A stretch of 64,000 nt of DNA from an uncultured Clostridia bacterium (lineage in GTDB: Bacteria > Bacillota > Clostridia > Christensenellales > Pumilibacteraceae). Within the stretch, counting starts at the first letter, position 1, and the number at the start of each line of letters is the position of its first letter. The position numbers were made by a program, and so were the translations under genes. Positions 8,065-15,137 of the stretch are shown here, one piece after another. The stretch covers positions 147,399 to 211,398 of the forward strand of contig CAMWLQ010000003.1 of NCBI GenBank assembly GCA_947175195.1, given 5' to 3'. Under the pieces are notes generated by a model, which saw only the letters and a list, made by a program, of their open reading frames with translations, was not told where the DNA came from and did no database searches.

Positions 8065-8346
8065 ATGACGAACAATGACAGCAAGAACGTTCGCGCCGTA
8101 GAATTAGGCAAATACATAGCGGAAACCGAATGTACGGTACGCGACGCGGCAAAGCACTTTGAAATGGGCAAGTCCACGGTACATAAGGACGTGACCGAAC
8201 GCCTGCCCAAGCTCGAGCCCGAGCTATCCGAGCGCGTGCGCAAAATACTCGACTACAACCTGAGCGTGCGCCACCTTCGCGGCGGCGAGGCTACCAAACA
8301 AAAATGTGCGCATAGCAAGCCTACGCACACCACGCTTACCGAGTAG
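8065..8346 (+). CDS. spoIIID: Sporulation transcriptional regulator SpoIIID
   Basis: I start at the ATG at 8065, preceded by AGGGGG, rather than the track's 8005. The 93-residue product shows the SpoIIID pattern: VELGKYIAETECTVRDAA, KHFEMGKSTVHKDVTERLP (helix-turn-helix), and a basic C-terminal DNA-binding helix (LRGGEATKQK). SpoIIID is a mother-cell regulator that tunes sigma-E and sigma-K genes during engulfment. Its presence, with a sigma-E-like promoter, is the best evidence in the window for a sporulating lineage. It is one of only four genes on the plus strand. Confidence 0.95.
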   Translation: MTNNDSKNVRAVELGKYIAETECTVRDAAKHFEMGKSTVHKDVTERLPKLEPELSERVRKILDYNLSVRHLRGGEATKQKCAHSKPTHTTLTE

Positions 8347-8410
8347 TATTTTGCCGAAACGCGCATAATACTCACCTTTTACGACGTTACACGACAAACT
8401 AAACATACAA

Positions 8411-8449
8411 AAAAATACTGTCACAAGGTTTTCCTGCGACAGTATTTTT
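8411..8449. terminator. Bidirectional terminator between spoIIID and prs
   Basis: A 12-bp stem (AAAAATACTGTC paired with GACAGTATTTTT) has A and T tracts on both sides. It can end both the rightward spoIIID and leftward prs transcripts. Confidence 0.85.
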
Positions 8450-8475
8450 GTTTGTTTATTCTTATATTTTTTAGC

Positions 8476-9441
8476 TTAGTCGTACAGCTTGGACACGGGC
8501 ATATCGGCGTATATGCAGGATATTGCGGCAGCGAACATGGGTGCGACCGAAACGGTGATGAACTTATCCAGTTTCTTTTCGGGCGGCAGCTCTATCGTGT
8601 CGAGCATAAACACCTTTTTTATTACCGAGTTTTGCAGCCGTTCTATCGCGGGACCGGAAAGCACCGAGTGGGTGCAGCACGCGTATACGTCGGTTGCGCC
8701 GCCCACCTCTACCAGCGCCTTTGCACCCTGCACAATCGTGCCGGCGGTATCTATCATATCGTCGAGTATAAGGCAGCGTTTGCCATTGACGTCGCCGATT
8801 ATGTTCATAACCTCCATAACGTTGGCTTTGGGACGGCGTTTATCCACAATGGCGAGCATTTTATTCAGCTTTTGCGCCATGTGCCGCGCCCTGCCTACCG
8901 AGCCGACGTCGGGCGATACTACAACAAGGTCGTCGCCCGCCTCCTTGATGAAATCCTCGCCAGCAATCGCTCTTGCGAGTATGGGCGCGCCCAAAAGGTG
9001 ATCTACGGGAATATTGAAAAAGCCTTGAATTTGCGGCGCGTGCAAGTCCATAGTCAGCACTCTATCCGCGCCTGCGGTTGTAATAAGGTCGGCTACAAGC
9101 TTGGCGGTAATGGGGTCGCGCGCGTGCGCTTTTCTATCCTGCCGAGCATATCCGAAATACGGGATTACCGCAGTTATTCTACCCGCCGACGCACGCTTGA
9201 GCGCGTCTATCATTACGAGCAGTTCCATAAGATTGTCGTTGGTCGGAATGGACGTGGACTGTATTACAAACACGTCGCAGCCGCGAACGGTTTCGCCTAT
9301 CGATACGGATATTTCACCGTCGCTGAACTGTCCCACTTCCGCCTCGGAAAGTTTCAAGCACATATTGTCCGCTATTGCTTGCGCAAGCTTTCGACACGCA
9401 TTGCCGCAAAACAGCTTGACCTTATTGCCGTGTGCTATCAT
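8476..9441 (-). CDS. prs: Ribose-phosphate pyrophosphokinase (PRPP synthetase)
   Basis: The protein has 321 residues, full length. Motifs are the ATP-binding [12 protein letters not shown], the flexible catalytic segment after [13 protein letters not shown], the [11 protein letters not shown] pyrophosphate loop and the PRPP-binding signature [15 protein letters not shown]. It makes PRPP for nucleotide, histidine and tryptophan synthesis. It lies 36 nt after glmU and probably shares its transcript; gcaD(glmU)-prs is also the B. subtilis order. A GGAGG-like site precedes the ATG. Confidence 0.98.
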   Translation of the reverse strand: MIAHGNKVKLFCGNACRKLAQAIADNMCLKLSEAEVGQFSDGEISVSIGETVRGCDVFVIQSTSIPTNDNLMELLVMIDALKRASAGRITAVIPYFGYARQDRKAHARDPITAKLVADLITTAGADRVLTMDLHAPQIQGFFNIPVDHLLGAPILARAIAGEDFIKEAGDDLVVVSPDVGSVGRARHMAQKLNKMLAIVDKRRPKANVMEVMNIIGDVNGKRCLILDDMIDTAGTIVQGAKALVEVGGATDVYACCTHSVLSGPAIERLQNSVIKKVFMLDTIELPPEKKLDKFITVSVAPMFAAAISCIYADMPVSKLYD

Positions 9442-9477
9442 TTGCTGCCTCCAAAGGATAAATGCTTACTCCGGTTG

Positions 9478-10707
9478 TTAGCCGTTGTTGCCGTTGTTAT
9501 CGTCGCCGCTTTGCGTGGTTTCGGGCTGTTCGGGGATATTTTCGGTTTCGCTTGCCGCGCCGTCAATAATGCCCTCCGCGTCCTGAACGAGCCTGTACGG
9601 CGAAGGATTTACGTCGCCTACAGGCGGCGCGTACTTATTGCCCGCCCAGTGCGGAATATTCCGCTGCCGTGCGCGCGCAATAGCCAACGCCTCCGCAGGG
9701 ACCTCGTCCGTAACGGTAGAGCCCGCCGCGACAAACGCATGGTCTGCTACGTGTACGGGCGCGATTATATTCGCATTAGAGCCTATAAACACGCGGTTGC
9801 CCACAATGGATTTATATTTGTCTTTGCCGTCGTAGTTGGCGAACACAACGCCGCAGCCGACGTTACATTCAGCACCCAGCTCGGCGTCGCCTATATACGA
9901 AAGATGGCTGACCTTGCAGCCGTCGCCTATTACGCAGCTTTTAAGCTCGACAAAGTCGCCTATGCGACATTCCTTGCCTATAACGCTGTTGGGGCGAATG
10001 TACGCAAACGGACCGACGCGCGTTCCCTCGCCGACAATGCTCGAATACAGCCGCGAGCTGTCCACGCGCGCGTCCCTGCCGATTATGCAGTTTTCTATAT
10101 AGTTGTTGGGCATAATGTGTGCGTCCGCTTTGATGACCGTTTTGCCCTTGATAAAGTTGTACGCCTCAACGACCGCGCCACGCTCTATCACGACGTCGCT
10201 GTCGATATATACGTTTTTGTAATCGGTAATAAGCACGCCGTTGCCCGCGTGAAAGTTGAGTATCCTGCGCCGCAAAGAGTCGGTTATGCGCGACAAGCTC
10301 TCGCAGTCAGTAACCGCCTCGAACTCCCCGCTGCCCGTCGGGGCTTGCGGGAACAGCGTTTCCGTGCCGTAAAGGTATTCGGTCTTAAACACCGAGCCGC
10401 GCGGTAGCTTTACGACGTTTGCGTTTTGCGTTGTCAGCTGCCTAATAGCATTCTCTACCGTCTTGGCGGTAATTAGCGGAGTATCGCAGTACAGCACAAC
10501 CGTTATAGGCTTGGTGCGGTCGATAAGCTGCTTAACCTTATCCGCAATATTGATTACCGTGGACGATTCGATTGCTTGGCAAGGCACGTTCAGCGTGCCC
10601 GCCACCCACTCCTCCATCGTTTTGCCGAGGACGGGCAAGTTACACAAATCGCCGAGATTGTTGTTCTTTACGCGGAGAATAACTCCGTTTATACCTATAT
10701 TAACCAT
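9478..10707 (-). CDS. glmU: GlmU-like protein: intact acetyltransferase beta-helix, degenerate uridylyltransferase domain
   Basis: Residues ~165-365 are a left-handed beta-helix with GlmU acetyltransferase features (RVGPFAYIRPNSVIGKECRIGDFVELK, SHLSYIGDAELG, GCGVVFANYDGKDKYKS, FIGSNANIIAPV). The N-terminal domain is recognisable by LYCDTPLITAKTV but lacks the LAAGxGTRM nucleotide loop (VILRVKNNNLG stands there) and the QLGTGHA region. About 50 residues fewer precede the helix than in typical 456-residue GlmU. A ~40-residue acidic, Asn/Gly-rich tail is added. It probably still acetylates glucosamine-1-phosphate; UDP-GlcNAc formation is doubtful. The start lies 6 nt after a -10 box. Confidence 0.85.
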   Translation of the reverse strand: MVNIGINGVILRVKNNNLGDLCNLPVLGKTMEEWVAGTLNVPCQAIESSTVINIADKVKQLIDRTKPITVVLYCDTPLITAKTVENAIRQLTTQNANVVKLPRGSVFKTEYLYGTETLFPQAPTGSGEFEAVTDCESLSRITDSLRRRILNFHAGNGVLITDYKNVYIDSDVVIERGAVVEAYNFIKGKTVIKADAHIMPNNYIENCIIGRDARVDSSRLYSSIVGEGTRVGPFAYIRPNSVIGKECRIGDFVELKSCVIGDGCKVSHLSYIGDAELGAECNVGCGVVFANYDGKDKYKSIVGNRVFIGSNANIIAPVHVADHAFVAAGSTVTDEVPAEALAIARARQRNIPHWAGNKYAPPVGDVNPSPYRLVQDAEGIIDGAASETENIPEQPETTQSGDDNNGNNG

Positions 10708-10713
10708 ACCTTA

Positions 10714-10742
10714 ATTATACTCTTTTAATTGAATTTCGTCAA
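10714..10742 (-). promoter_or_regulatory. Promoter of glmU-prs, placed for a leaderless mRNA
   Basis: TTGACG, 17 nt and TATAAT read leftward. Only six bases (TAAGGT) separate the -10 box from the ATG, so the expected transcription start falls on or next to the start codon. Confidence 0.8.
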
Positions 10743-10768
10743 CTTTCTTCTTTTGAAAAAGAAGAAAG
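10743..10768 (-). terminator. Perfect 12-bp inverted repeat, possible terminator of the ABC-F gene
   Basis: CTTTCTTCTTTT and its exact complement are separated by 2 bases, directly upstream of the glmU -35 box. The U-rich stem makes it a weak terminator candidate; it could also be an operator. Confidence 0.45.
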
Positions 10769-10912
10769 CAAGAAAACTTTTATTGTTGTGTGTTTACTTA
10801 GTGATTTGTTGAATGTTACACCCAATTAGTTTCGCGTCGTTAAACCATATTTACACCACATTTACACCACTTGTGTTATCGTAAAGTAAAAGTTAAAAGC
10901 TCGTTCAACGAA

Positions 10913-10946
10913 AATTCCGAATTCATAATTCCGAATTCCGAATTAT
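10913..10946 (+). repeat. Copy of the AATTCCGAATTC dispersed repeat
   Basis: Same blocks as at 7966-8000. It touches the 3' end of the ABC-F gene, whose TAA stop lies at the repeat edge. The 10769-10912 stretch contains only AT-rich sequence, including a tandem ATTTACACCAC pair; I see no gene there. Confidence 0.7.
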
Positions 10947-12520
10947 AAAGTAGCAATGTACTCGTCGTAGGTCACGGGACGGTCGTATGCCTTGACGCCG
11001 TTTTCTATGATGATTATACGGTTGGCAACCGACGACATAATTTCCTCGTCCGCCGTAATGAACAATATGGGCGCTTTAAAGTTTATCATGCCCTTATTGA
11101 GCGAGGTTATACTCTCCAAATCGAGGTGGTTGGTCGGCTCGTCGAATATGAGGAAATTGGGCGAAAGCAACATCATTCGCGCAAGCATGCAACGCGCCTT
11201 TTCTCCGCCCGACAACACGTTTGCCGGCTTGAGCGCCTCGTCGCCCGAAAACAGCAGCCTACCCAGCCACGAACGCAGGTATTCCTGCTCGTGATTTTCC
11301 GACCACCGATCTATCCACTTGACCAGCGACATCGCGCAGCCCTCGAAATACTTGTCGTAGTTTTGCGGCATATACGCGGGTTTCATGTTTTTGCCCCATA
11401 TTACCCTGCCCGAATCGGGCTTGCTGTCGCCGAATATGCAGTCGAACAGCTCCGCCACAGAGCGGCTGTTGTCCGTCAAAAAGCCTATCTTGTCGTCGCG
11501 CGAAACGGAGAACGTAACGTTCTCGAAAAAGCCTTTTTTGGTCAGCTTTTCCACGCGCAAAATATCGTTGCCGGGGTCGCGCTCGAACTTGTAGTCTATA
11601 TACGGGTACTTGCGCGAGGACGGCTTAATATCCTCAACGACTATCTTGTCAAGCTCGCGCTTGCGGCTTGTAGCCTGCTTGGACTTACTCGCGTTTGCCG
11701 AGAAACGCGCAATGAACTCGCGCAGCTCTTTTATGCGCTGCTCCGCTTTCTTGTTAGCCTCTTTTTGCTGGCGCAAAATAAGCTGCGACGATTCGTACCA
11801 AAAGTCGTAGTTGCCCACGAACATATTTATAGCCGAATAGTCCACGTCGCAAATGTGCGTGCATACCTGGTTTAAAAAGTGACGGTTGTGCGATACGACA
11901 AGCACGGTTGCCTGCTCGAGCGACTTAATGTATTCCTGCAACCACCTGACCGTTTTTATATCGAGGTTGTTGGTCGGCTCGTCCAAAAGCAAAATGTCGG
12001 GCTGACCGAAAAGACACTGAGCAATAAGCACCTTAACCTTCAGCTTAGGCTCGATGTCGCGCATTTCCACGTCGAACAGGTCTTGCGGTATGCCTATGCT
12101 GTTGAGCAGCGTTTCGGCGTCGATTTCGCACTCGTACCCGCCCAGCTCGCCGTACTTGGTTTCTAGCTCGGCGGCGATATTGCCGTCTTCCTCGGAGAAA
12201 TCCTCTTTGGCGTAAAGGATTTCGCGCTTGCGCCGAATTTCGCTGAGTTCCTTATGCCCGCAAATAACCGCCTCGCGCACGGTGTAGTCGTCGTATGCGT
12301 TTTGGTTTTGTTCAAGCACGGACATACGCTCGCCCTTGCCAATGGTTATCTCGCCCTTGCTCGGCTCTATCTTGCCCGACAAAAGCTTGAGAAAGGTGGA
12401 CTTACCCGCGCCGTTCGCGCCGATAATGCCGTAGCAGTTGCCGCCCGTAAACTTGATACTGACGTTTTCGAACAGCACACGCGCGCCGAATTGCAATTTT
12501 ATGTTTGATACGTTAATCAT
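10943..12520 (-). CDS. ABC-F family ATPase (YkpA/YbiT-like) with one degenerate ATP site
   Basis: The 525-residue soluble protein has two ABC domains and no membrane segments, as in ribosome-associated ABC-F factors. NBD1 has Walker A GANGAGKS, Walker B LLLDEPTNNLD and H-loop VVSHN, but its signature reads IEPKLKVKVL instead of LSGGQ. A charged linker at ~245-300 fits the P-site tRNA interaction motif. NBD2 has LSGGEKARC and FLIFDEPTNHLD, but its Walker A is lost (LTDNSRSVAEL) and its H-loop is FITADEE. Site 1 (Walker 1 with signature 2) is therefore intact and site 2 is ruined. It may act on ribosomes or in antibiotic protection; which one cannot be told. Confidence 0.9.
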   Translation of the reverse strand: MINVSNIKLQFGARVLFENVSIKFTGGNCYGIIGANGAGKSTFLKLLSGKIEPSKGEITIGKGERMSVLEQNQNAYDDYTVREAVICGHKELSEIRRKREILYAKEDFSEEDGNIAAELETKYGELGGYECEIDAETLLNSIGIPQDLFDVEMRDIEPKLKVKVLIAQCLFGQPDILLLDEPTNNLDIKTVRWLQEYIKSLEQATVLVVSHNRHFLNQVCTHICDVDYSAINMFVGNYDFWYESSQLILRQQKEANKKAEQRIKELREFIARFSANASKSKQATSRKRELDKIVVEDIKPSSRKYPYIDYKFERDPGNDILRVEKLTKKGFFENVTFSVSRDDKIGFLTDNSRSVAELFDCIFGDSKPDSGRVIWGKNMKPAYMPQNYDKYFEGCAMSLVKWIDRWSENHEQEYLRSWLGRLLFSGDEALKPANVLSGGEKARCMLARMMLLSPNFLIFDEPTNHLDLESITSLNKGMINFKAPILFITADEEIMSSVANRIIIIENGVKAYDRPVTYDEYIATL

Positions 12521-12554
12521 TAAAACTATTTCCTATTCGATTATTAACGTATGT

Positions 12555-12583
12555 ATTATAGCATGTTCAAAAACAAAAGTACA
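12555..12583 (-). promoter_or_regulatory. Extended -10 promoter of the ABC-F gene
   Basis: TGCTATAAT (extended -10) stands 34 nt before the ATG. The -35 region (TGTACT) is weak. Confidence 0.55.
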
Positions 12584-12630
12584 CTGTTTTGACCGCAATA
12601 ATTCGCAAAGTAAAACTACCGCAACAACAA

Positions 12631-12891
12631 TTATGTTAAACACTCAATAGACAAAAGTAACCCCGTCTTAAATCCTTCCTTAAAATGTACAAGTTCATCT
12701 TCCGCGCATGCGCACATCTGCGTATCGATATATTGGTGAAAAATCTTTTTCTGTTCGTCGTTTAAGATATCGAGCAGTTGCACATATAATTTGTATGCAT
12801 CATCGGATAACTTTTCATATTCATTGCTGAACGACCGCTTACGCAAGATTGCATTACTCAAACAAATTTCATCTATAATAGATTTATTCAT
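12631..12891 (-). CDS. Small hypothetical protein (DUF6809-like)
   Basis: The 86-residue acidic, helical protein contains FSNEYEKLSDDAYKLYVQLLDILNDEQKKIFHQYID and ends FKEGFKTGLLLSIECL. The pattern of two helices and a closing 'F..GF..G' helix resembles the DUF6809 family of small proteins in Clostridia and their phages. Function is unknown, and the family assignment is from memory of the pattern. No clear operon partner exists; the ABC-F promoter lies between it and the ABC-F gene. Confidence 0.6.
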   Translation of the reverse strand: MNKSIIDEICLSNAILRKRSFSNEYEKLSDDAYKLYVQLLDILNDEQKKIFHQYIDTQMCACAEDELVHFKEGFKTGLLLSIECLT

Positions 12892-13005
12892 TCAACTACA
12901 CTCCCTTGATTATTATTATACAGCATTTTATTTTTAAAGTCTTTGCATATCTGTATCATAGACATAAAATTTTTTTCACCTATTATCTTTTAGGATTAGA
13001 ACACT

Positions 13006-13038
13006 AAAAAGACCTTGCAAGCAATGCAAGGTCTTTTT
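13006..13038. terminator. Strong hairpin with T-tracts, AAAAAGACCTTGC stem
   Basis: A 13-14 bp perfect stem closes AAGCAAT. Ts follow on both strands. On the minus strand it would end a transcript coming from the 13040-13365 element. Its stem shares the AAAGACCTTG core with the terminator at 13366-13395. Confidence 0.8.
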
Positions 13039-13039
13039 G

Positions 13040-13365
13040 TTTTTTATAGTGATTATTGTTTGGAACGGACTTTTATGGCGCAGGCGCGCGCAAGAGAAGG
13101 AAGTCCGTTTTGCCGACCGACGGGAGTTTACTTTATCGGTAAATGACCGAGGGCGGCAAAGCGGCTGACGCACTATTACGCGATGCATCCGCCATAAACG
13201 TCCCAGCACGAGCGCCGTTTGCACGAATGATACAAATTTGTCTGTCGTCCATACGTCGCCGTCCTGTTGGTGCAGTCTGCCCACCCAACTGTGATTATGC
13301 CGTAGTTTTGAGTGGTTGCACACCGAAAACGGTCAATTCTACCCTTCCACGAGCTTAAAGCATAG
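13040..13365 (-). ncRNA. Candidate structured non-coding RNA of unknown class
   Basis: This gene-free stretch lies between two terminators. Neither strand has a convincing protein. On the minus strand a TTGTGA-17 nt-TATGCT promoter candidate overlaps the rpsR terminator, and the element ends at the 13006-13038 hairpin. Internal pairings include AACGGACTT with AAGTCCGTT and a long arm in which CCACTCAA pairs with TTGGGTGG inside GGTG.GCA/TGCACC. The ~350-nt size fits an RNase P- or tmRNA-like RNA, but I could not find their universal motifs. It may instead be a decayed gene or mobile remnant. Confidence 0.35.
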
Positions 13366-13395
13366 AAAAAAGACCCTGTTTTCACAAGGTCTTTT
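13366..13395 (-). terminator. Terminator of the rpsF-ssb-rpsR operon
   Basis: On the minus strand, a 12-bp stem (AAAAGACCTTGT/ACAGGGTCTTTT) with a GAAA tetraloop is followed by Ts. The 90 nt between it and the rpsR stop contain nothing I recognise. Confidence 0.85.
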
Positions 13396-13485
13396 AAAAT
13401 TTGTATTAGTTTGTGGCGACGACCGCTCGACGGAAGTTTTTGTACTCTTGGCGTCGGTTAGGTCTGTACACTCACAGTCAGTTTA

Positions 13486-13761
13486 TTATTCGCCGCGGAA
13501 AGGCAACAACGCCATGACACGGGCGCGCTTGATAGCGGTTGTTACGTCGCGCTGATGTTCGGCGCAAAGTCCGGTCGCACGGCGCGGTAAAATCTTGCCG
13601 TTTTCGGCAATATACTTTTTAAGACGCTCTACGTCCTTGTAGTCCACGTGGTCGATATGTCCTTGGCAGTACTCGCACACGCGCTTTTTGGCGGGACGGC
13701 GCGTTCTGCGAACCTTATCGTCGCCGTCATTGGGTTTTACTCTATTCTTGTTCTTGTCCAT
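13486..13761 (-). CDS. rpsR: 30S ribosomal protein S18
   Basis: The 91-residue protein has the S18 core: [60 protein letters not shown]. The two Cys plus CAEH suggest the zinc-binding (C+) form. The first ~24 residues are a basic extension. It is third in rpsF-ssb-rpsR, the classical operon order. Confidence 0.98.
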   Translation of the reverse strand: MDKNKNRVKPNDGDDKVRRTRRPAKKRVCEYCQGHIDHVDYKDVERLKKYIAENGKILPRRATGLCAEHQRDVTTAIKRARVMALLPFRGE

Positions 13762-13832
13762 GACAATTATCTCCTTGAAAATGATTTTTGTATGACAGTA
13801 AAGTCAATGCGTATTGTATTCTAATGACGACC

Positions 13833-14255
13833 TTAGAAAGGCAAATCATCATTATCGACGGGCTGCATATCCGAAATCGGATGCGGTTCCTCGGGCGTAT
13901 ATCCGCCTTGAATGTTGTCGCGGCCTGTGCCGGTGCTGTTGCGCGGGGTTAAAAACTCAACCTCGTCGGCAACAACGTCAAACGATGTGCGCTTAATGCC
14001 GTCGCGGTCCTCGTACTGCCTGCGCTGTACCGAGCCGTTAATGCCTACCTTGCTGCCTTTGAACAGGTATTTGGCGCAACGCTCGGCAAGCTGACGCCAG
14101 CAAATTACGTCAAAGTAATCGGCTACGCGTTCGCCCGCACTGTTTGTAAACGGACGGTTGACCGCAATGTTAAAGCGGGTAAAGTTTACTCCGCCTTGCG
14201 TGCTGCCCGATTCGGGGTCGCGGGTAAGGTTGCCTATAAGAATGATTTTGTTCAT
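13833..14255 (-). CDS. ssb: Single-stranded DNA-binding protein
   Basis: The 140-residue protein begins MNKIILIGNLTRDPE and continues FNIAVNRPF, DYFDVICWRQLAERCAKYL.KGSKVGINGSVQ, the bacterial SSB OB fold. The C terminus ends DNDDLPF, the acidic tip that recruits replication and repair partners. It coats single-stranded DNA as a tetramer. It lies between rpsF and rpsR. Confidence 0.98.
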   Translation of the reverse strand: MNKIILIGNLTRDPESGSTQGGVNFTRFNIAVNRPFTNSAGERVADYFDVICWRQLAERCAKYLFKGSKVGINGSVQRRQYEDRDGIKRTSFDVVADEVEFLTPRNSTGTGRDNIQGGYTPEEPHPISDMQPVDNDDLPF

Positions 14256-14264
14256 AGTTCCCCT

Positions 14265-14561
14265 CTATACCCTTTCGATCATCCAGCGCAAAACGTCATC
14301 GCTGATGCGCATTTGGCGCTCGATCTCCGCGGGAATTTCGGGCGGTGCCGAAAATTTCATAAGCACATAGTAGCCGGTAGAATGTTTGCCGGAAATTTTG
14401 GTCTGAATGGGATACTCGAGCTTGCGAGAGCCGCCGCCCCACTCCTCTGCCGTGACCTCGCCGTACGGCGCGACCAAGGCCTTGAAACGCTCCACCAACG
14501 CGGTCTTTGCGTCGGCATCCTGCTTGTCGGACAGAATATAAAGGATTTCGTAATTGTTCAT
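14265..14561 (-). CDS. rpsF: 30S ribosomal protein S6
   Basis: The track's ORF begins at 14666, but AAGGAGGG lies just before the ATG at 14561 (MNNYEILYILSD), which also matches the family start. The 98-residue product contains the S6 ferredoxin-like fold sequence (EEWGGGSRKLEYPIQTKISGKHSTGYYVLMKFSAPPEIPAEIERQMRISDDVLRW). S6 binds 16S rRNA together with S18, encoded two genes downstream. Confidence 0.97.
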   Translation of the reverse strand: MNNYEILYILSDKQDADAKTALVERFKALVAPYGEVTAEEWGGGSRKLEYPIQTKISGKHSTGYYVLMKFSAPPEIPAEIERQMRISDDVLRWMIERV

Positions 14562-14637
14562 ATACCCTCCTTGCGGTCTATGACCCACCATTCGGTGAGT
14601 AAGGATTGTGACCATAGTAGATTTAGCCACAGCTGAT

Positions 14638-14666
14638 ATTATATCATTAATAATCAGCTTTGGCAA
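14638..14666 (-). promoter_or_regulatory. Promoter of rpsF-ssb-rpsR
   Basis: TTGCCA, 17 nt, TATAAT, read leftward. The 5' leader is about 70 nt and contains CACCGAATGGTG, a small hairpin before the ribosome-binding site that could serve S6:S18 autoregulation. Confidence 0.75.
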
Positions 14667-14667
14667 G

Positions 14668-14709
14668 CAAAATAACGCTACTTCTTTCCAAAAGAAACAG
14701 CGCTATTTA
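14668..14709 (-). terminator. Terminator after the DUF1934 gene
   Basis: AAATAGCGCT and AGCGTTATTT form a stem with an additional pairing TTTCTT/AAGAAA inside, then TTTTG. It separates the dnaA-DUF1934 transcript from the rpsF promoter. Confidence 0.6.
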
Positions 14710-14741
14710 TTTCTTATCTTTTATCTAATATCTATTATCTA

Positions 14742-15131
14742 TTAAAGGTTTACCGTAACGTCCACCTTGCGCATCATATCGCCCACACCGTCGGCGGAGA
14801 GAACATAACTCAGCAACATACGTACTATTCTTTCGGTAATGCATACATGCCGCATTTCGGTCTTTACGTTAAACTTGACCATGCCGAAGGGCGTGGCGAG
14901 CACGGTGGATGTGTTGTCGTCGCACAGGGTAATGTCATACGACATAACGCCCTCGGCTTTCACCTCGGTTTGCTTTTCGCCGTGCGCAATAGAAAACTTG
15001 TCCGTGCCGATTTCGAATTGCAGCACAAACCCGTCGTCGGTCTTTGTATAAACCCCGTCGACCGTTGTCGGCTCGGTTTCGGTTGCGACCGTTACGGTCA
15101 CGGGCATATTGACGCCGATTACATTATCCAT
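14742..15131 (-). CDS. DUF1934 (YwiB-like) beta-barrel protein
   Basis: The 129-residue protein alternates beta strands and has the family's late motif pattern (TVLATPFGMVKFNVKTE..., then LLSYVLSADGVGDMMRKVDVTV). DUF1934 proteins are lipocalin-like cytoplasmic proteins of unknown role, common in Firmicutes and often beside argS or replication genes. It starts 6 nt after dnaA ends, so it is co-transcribed with it. Confidence 0.75.
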   Translation of the reverse strand: MDNVIGVNMPVTVTVATETEPTTVDGVYTKTDDGFVLQFEIGTDKFSIAHGEKQTEVKAEGVMSYDITLCDDNTSTVLATPFGMVKFNVKTEMRHVCITERIVRMLLSYVLSADGVGDMMRKVDVTVNL

Positions 15132-15137
15132 ACCGCG

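Noticed and set aside
8836-8850. TTATCCACA (DnaA-box-like) sequence
   Set aside because: A single copy inside the prs coding sequence with no cluster or AT-rich unwinding region nearby.
8452-10407. 651-residue plus-strand ORF
   Set aside because: Shadow of prs and glmU, which have clear family motifs on the minus strand.
13080-13130. GGAAGTCCG and TAAACTCC strings resembling RNase P RNA
   Set aside because: The required GAGGAAAGUCC and ACAGAA...GGCUUA elements and their spacing are missing on both strands.
12976-13323. 115-residue minus-strand ORF in the gene-free region
   Set aside because: It runs through the terminator stem and has no ribosome-binding site or family resemblance.
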